From JAWWPY01 sp036394075 (lineage in GTDB: Bacteria > Actinomycetota > Actinomycetes > Streptosporangiales > Streptosporangiaceae): a DNA stretch of 33,860 bases. The position numbers and the translations under genes were made by a program. The notes below the pieces were generated by a model. It had not been told where the DNA came from. It searched no databases and saw nothing but the letters and a program-made list of their open reading frames with translations. Shown here piece by piece: positions 31,471 to 33,860 of the stretch. Numbering within the stretch: position 1 is the first letter of the stretch; every line of letters starts with the position of its first letter. Where the stretch lies: contig DASWFT010000704.1 of NCBI GenBank assembly GCA_036394075.1, positions 1 to 33,860 on the forward strand, given 5' to 3'.

Positions 31471-32480
31471 GCGGCGGCCTGCCCGCGGTGCTGGCCATCG
31501 ACGGCGGGAACAGCAAGACCGACGTGGCGCTGGTGGCCGCCGACGGCACGCTGCTCGGCAGCGCCCGCGGCCCGGGGGTGCCGGCGAAACTCTCCGGGCA
31601 GACGGTGGCGATGCTGGCCACGATCGTGGGCCAGGCAGCACGCGACGCCGGGCTGCATGCTGGTCTGGCCCGTGCGGCGGGGACGCCGATCGCCCGGCAC
31701 ACCATTGCCTGCATGGCCAACGCCGATCTGCCCGAGGACGAGCACCGGCTCGCCGGGATGCTCCGCGAGCAGGGCTGGAGCGACACCACCGAGGTGGCCA
31801 ACGACACGTTCGCCGTGCTCCGGGCGGGCCTGGATCCGGCGGGCGGTTCCTGGGGGGTGGGGGTGACCTGCGGCGCGGGCATCAATTGCGTAGGGGTGGC
31901 GCCCGACGGGCGGACCACCGGCTTCCTCGCGCTCGGTCAGATCACCGGCGACTGGGGCGGCGGGTATGGCCTGGGCCTGCAAACCCTATGGTGGGCGATG
32001 CGCGCCGAGGACGGCCGCGGGCCGGGAACCGCGCTGCGCGCCGCCGTGACGGCCCACTTCGGCGTCCCAGAGGTACGCGACGTGGCCGTTCGCGTGCACC
32101 ACGGCACAATCGTCAAAGACGGCCTTGCGGAGCTCGCACCTGTGCTCTTCGCCGTCGCGGCCAGCGGCGACCAGGTGGCCCGCGACCTGGTCAGCCATCA
32201 AGCGGACGAGGTGTGCGCGATGGCGCTCACCGTCATGCGGCGGCTCGACCTGACCGGCCTCGCCACCCCCGTGGTACTCGGCGGCAGGGTGCTGACCGCG
32301 CGCCACCCGCTGCTCACCGGGTGGATTACTGAACGGCTGGCCGCAGGCGCCCCAGCGGCGGACGTGCGCGTGACCGACGTTCCGCCCATCGCCGGCGCCG
32401 CTCTCCTGGGCCTGGACCAAACCGGCGCGCAGGCCGGCGCCAAGCTGCGCCTGCACGCTGCCTACCTGGCGGTGTCCTGA
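31467..32480 (+). CDS. BadF/BadG/BcrA-type ATPase, N-acetylglucosamine-kinase-like
   Basis: The 337-aa protein has the actin-fold phosphate motif LAIDGGNSKTDVAL at residues 9-22, phosphate-2 region VGVTCGAGINCVGVAPDGRTTGF and substrate-site region LGQITGDWGGGYGLGLQTLWWAMRAEDGRGP, as in GlcNAc kinases of the NagK type. An adenosine motif PVVLGGRVLTARHP follows. GTG 31467 overlaps the GH4 stop by 4 bp. It is the last gene of the operon, and its end overlaps the convergent methyltransferase gene by 19 bp. Likely substrate is a free or glycosidically linked glucosamine or glucose unit. Confidence 0.92.
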   Translation: MSGGLPAVLAIDGGNSKTDVALVAADGTLLGSARGPGVPAKLSGQTVAMLATIVGQAARDAGLHAGLARAAGTPIARHTIACMANADLPEDEHRLAGMLREQGWSDTTEVANDTFAVLRAGLDPAGGSWGVGVTCGAGINCVGVAPDGRTTGFLALGQITGDWGGGYGLGLQTLWWAMRAEDGRGPGTALRAAVTAHFGVPEVRDVAVRVHHGTIVKDGLAELAPVLFAVAASGDQVARDLVSHQADEVCAMALTVMRRLDLTGLATPVVLGGRVLTARHPLLTGWITERLAAGAPAADVRVTDVPPIAGAALLGLDQTGAQAGAKLRLHAAYLAVS

Positions 32481-33325
32481 GGAGAACGCATCAGGCCGTG
32501 GCAGGCGACGGCCGCAGCGGCGACCACGTTCAGCGAGTCCACTCCCAGGGCCATCGCCGCTGAGCTCATCGGGATGCACACGGCCTGGTCGGCCTCGTGC
32601 ATCCAGCGGGACGACAGCCCGTCACCTTCCGAGCCGAGCAGCAGCGCGACCCGCTGGCCCAGCCCTGCGTCATCGAGGGGCACCGCAGACTGATCCGGGG
32701 TGAGGGCGAGCAACTGGAAACCCGCCGCGCGCAACGCCGCCAGCCCGTCATGCCAGTGCGCCATCCGGGCGTAGCGGATGGCGAACACCGCTCCCATGGA
32801 GACCTTCACGGCCCGCCGGTACAGCGGGTCGGCGCACCGGGGTGACAGGATCACGGCCCCGACGCCGAGCGCCGCGGCGCACCGGAATATCGCCCCGACG
32901 TTGCCATGGTCCACCAGGTCCTCCAGCACGACCAGGCGCTTCGCCCCGGCGATGACCTCGGCGACCGACGGCAGCGGCCGCCTGGCCATCGACGCCAGCG
33001 CGCCCCGGTGCACCTGGTAGCCGGTCAGCTGCCGGGCCACCGCCGCGGGCAGCACGTAGACCGGCGCCGCGCAGCCGCTGGCCAGCCCGGCGAGGCCCGC
33101 TAGTTTGTCCTCGGTGACCAGGATGGAGCGCACCGGGTAGCCGGCCGCGATCGCGCGCCGGATCACCTTCTCCCCCTCCGCCACGAACAGCCCGCTGGCG
33201 GCCTCAAGGCTCGTGCGCAGGGATGCGTCGGTCAGCCGCACGTAGTCAGCCAGCCGCGGGTCGCCTGCGTCGCGGACGGGGACGGGGATAAGTCCTGCCA
33301 CTCCCCCAGTGTCGCGGACTCCCAC
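32462..33325 (-). CDS. SpoU/TrmH-family RNA 2'-O-methyltransferase
   Basis: The 287-aa protein has an N-terminal SpoU substrate-binding domain (FVAEGEKVIRRAIAAGYPVRSILVTEDK). The SPOUT knot has motif 1 LVDHGNVGAIFRCAAALG, motif 2 VALLLGSEGDGL and motif 3 CIPMSSAAMALGVDSLNVVAAAAV. These methylate ribose in rRNA or tRNA with SAM. GTG 33325 and GTG 33301 are alternative starts; neither has a good ribosome site. The 12-bp degenerate repeats upstream (33339-33390) are GC-rich and of no clear role. Confidence 0.94.
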   Translation of the reverse strand: MGVRDTGGVAGLIPVPVRDAGDPRLADYVRLTDASLRTSLEAASGLFVAEGEKVIRRAIAAGYPVRSILVTEDKLAGLAGLASGCAAPVYVLPAAVARQLTGYQVHRGALASMARRPLPSVAEVIAGAKRLVVLEDLVDHGNVGAIFRCAAALGVGAVILSPRCADPLYRRAVKVSMGAVFAIRYARMAHWHDGLAALRAAGFQLLALTPDQSAVPLDDAGLGQRVALLLGSEGDGLSSRWMHEADQAVCIPMSSAAMALGVDSLNVVAAAAVACHGLMRSPQDTAR

Positions 33326-33484
33326 GCCGCCGCGGGATCGCCGCTGGGCACCGCTGGGGATCGTGCTGGGGACCGTGCTGGGATCGCCGGGAAAGCGGGC
33401 AACCGGGCTGAAATGTCATTCATCGTCCGATACAGTCGGCCCGGTAGCCCAAGTGGGCCGCGGGTCACGTGATTGAGGGATGCG

Positions 33485-33860
33485 GTGAACGCTGGACGCG
33501 CCACCGCGGCCGCCCCGAGCCGGCGTGGCCGCAAGCGCCGCGGGACGGTCGTCGGTCTGAGCGTGCTTGCCGTGGTGCTGGCCGGGACCCTCATTGTCGC
33601 GCTCGGCGCCCAGGCCATCGTGTCCCGTGAATCGTGCGCATCGAACCGGGTTGTGGTCACCGTCGGCGTATCCGACGACATCGCCCCGGCGGTCCGTCAT
33701 GTCGGCCAGTACTTCAACGCCCAGCAGCGCAAGGTCGCCGGGCACTGCGCGGTGGTCCGGGTCACCAGCGAGCAGTCGGCAACCGTCGCCGCGCAGGTGT
33801 CCGGGCAGAAGCCTGCCGGGGGGCGGGCCGTCGACGCCTGGATCCCCGACTCCAGCCTCT
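33485..33860 (+). CDS. Secreted or anchored substrate-binding-type protein (partial, 3' end off the window)
   Basis: GTG 33485 has GAGGGA about 6-7 nt upstream. The first 125 residues contain a basic N-tail, a membrane helix about 22-43 (VVGLSVLAVVLAGTLIVALGAQAIV) and an extracellular part with VTVGVSDDIAPAVRHVGQYF and VDAWIPDSSL. This matches the start of actinobacterial proteins that join a periplasmic binding fold to a von Willebrand factor A domain. The rest is outside the window, so the second domain is not seen. Confidence 0.75.
   Translation, partial: MNAGRATAAAPSRRGRKRRGTVVGLSVLAVVLAGTLIVALGAQAIVSRESCASNRVVVTVGVSDDIAPAVRHVGQYFNAQQRKVAGHCAVVRVTSEQSATVAAQVSGQKPAGGRAVDAWIPDSSL

Noticed and set aside
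30136..31641. Minus-strand open frame of 501 codons opposite the GH4 gene
   Set aside because: Shadow of a well-supported GH4 gene on the other strand, low-complexity, no recognisable domain.
21582..32480. Peptide transport operon, by Dpp family names alone
   Set aside because: ROK regulator, two sugar kinases and GH4 in the same block argue for a sugar; family-5 binding proteins are known to take oligosaccharides.
1..33860. Prophage, insertion sequence or integrative element
   Set aside because: No integrase, transposase, phage structural gene or tRNA-linked attachment site was found in any frame.

Overview
The window is high-GC DNA with many GTG/TTG starts, tight ATGA overlaps and few intergenic bases. 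It carries a mycothiol-ligase gene (mshC) and a WhiJ/AbaA-type regulatory trio (XRE-DUF5753, DUF397, small HATPase). These mark a filamentous-type actinomycete, probably Streptosporangiales or a close relative. The genus cannot be fixed from the sequence alone. No rRNA, tRNA, CRISPR array, integrase or transposase was seen.

Layout. 1-3200: an alpha/beta hydrolase running off the left edge, coupled to an internally deleted hydrolase relic, with a TetR regulator upstream and a 14-bp palindrome between them; then an AlkB-type dioxygenase, a ribbon-helix-helix protein with a GATATC-repeat operator candidate, and a 105-nt hairpin. 3200-7150: mshC with two in-frame low-complexity insertions, a secD with no secF beside it, and a gene-poor stretch holding a UTRA-domain relic of a GntR regulator. 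7147-10317: a compact set of a cupredoxin lipoprotein, two polytopic membrane proteins and a convergent YVTN-type beta-propeller lipoprotein, which looks like an envelope copper/redox module of unknown function. 10334-14524: a RibD/DHFR-fold relic, an amidase, a YbaK-type deacylase, a CPBP-family membrane protease and a ZIP metal transporter. 14620-18737: a NarL/LuxR response regulator and sensor kinase preceded by a short repeat-built ORF, then a divergent two-gene ABC transporter. 18966-21490: the WhiJ-type locus and a small membrane protein.

21582-32480 is the most coherent block: a ROK repressor divergent from an apparent seven-gene operon. The operon has a ROK sugar kinase, a Dpp/Opp-type ABC importer (binding protein, two permeases, two ATPases), a GH4 glycosidase and a BadF/NagK-type kinase. 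A 12+12-bp inverted repeat lies in front of the operon. I infer import of a glucoside or chito-oligosaccharide, ATP-dependent phosphorylation in the cytosol in place of a PTS, and cleavage by GH4. The right end holds an rRNA/tRNA 2'-O-methyltransferase (SpoU/TrmH) and the start of a secreted or anchored binding protein.

A recurrent theme is short tandem repeats whose periods are multiples of three (18, 21, 39, 48, 60 and 15 bp) inside or beside coding regions: mshC, the sensor kinase, the ORF in front of it, and the GH4 C-terminus. Three gene relics (583-921, 6668-6799, 10334-10654) also show ongoing gene decay.
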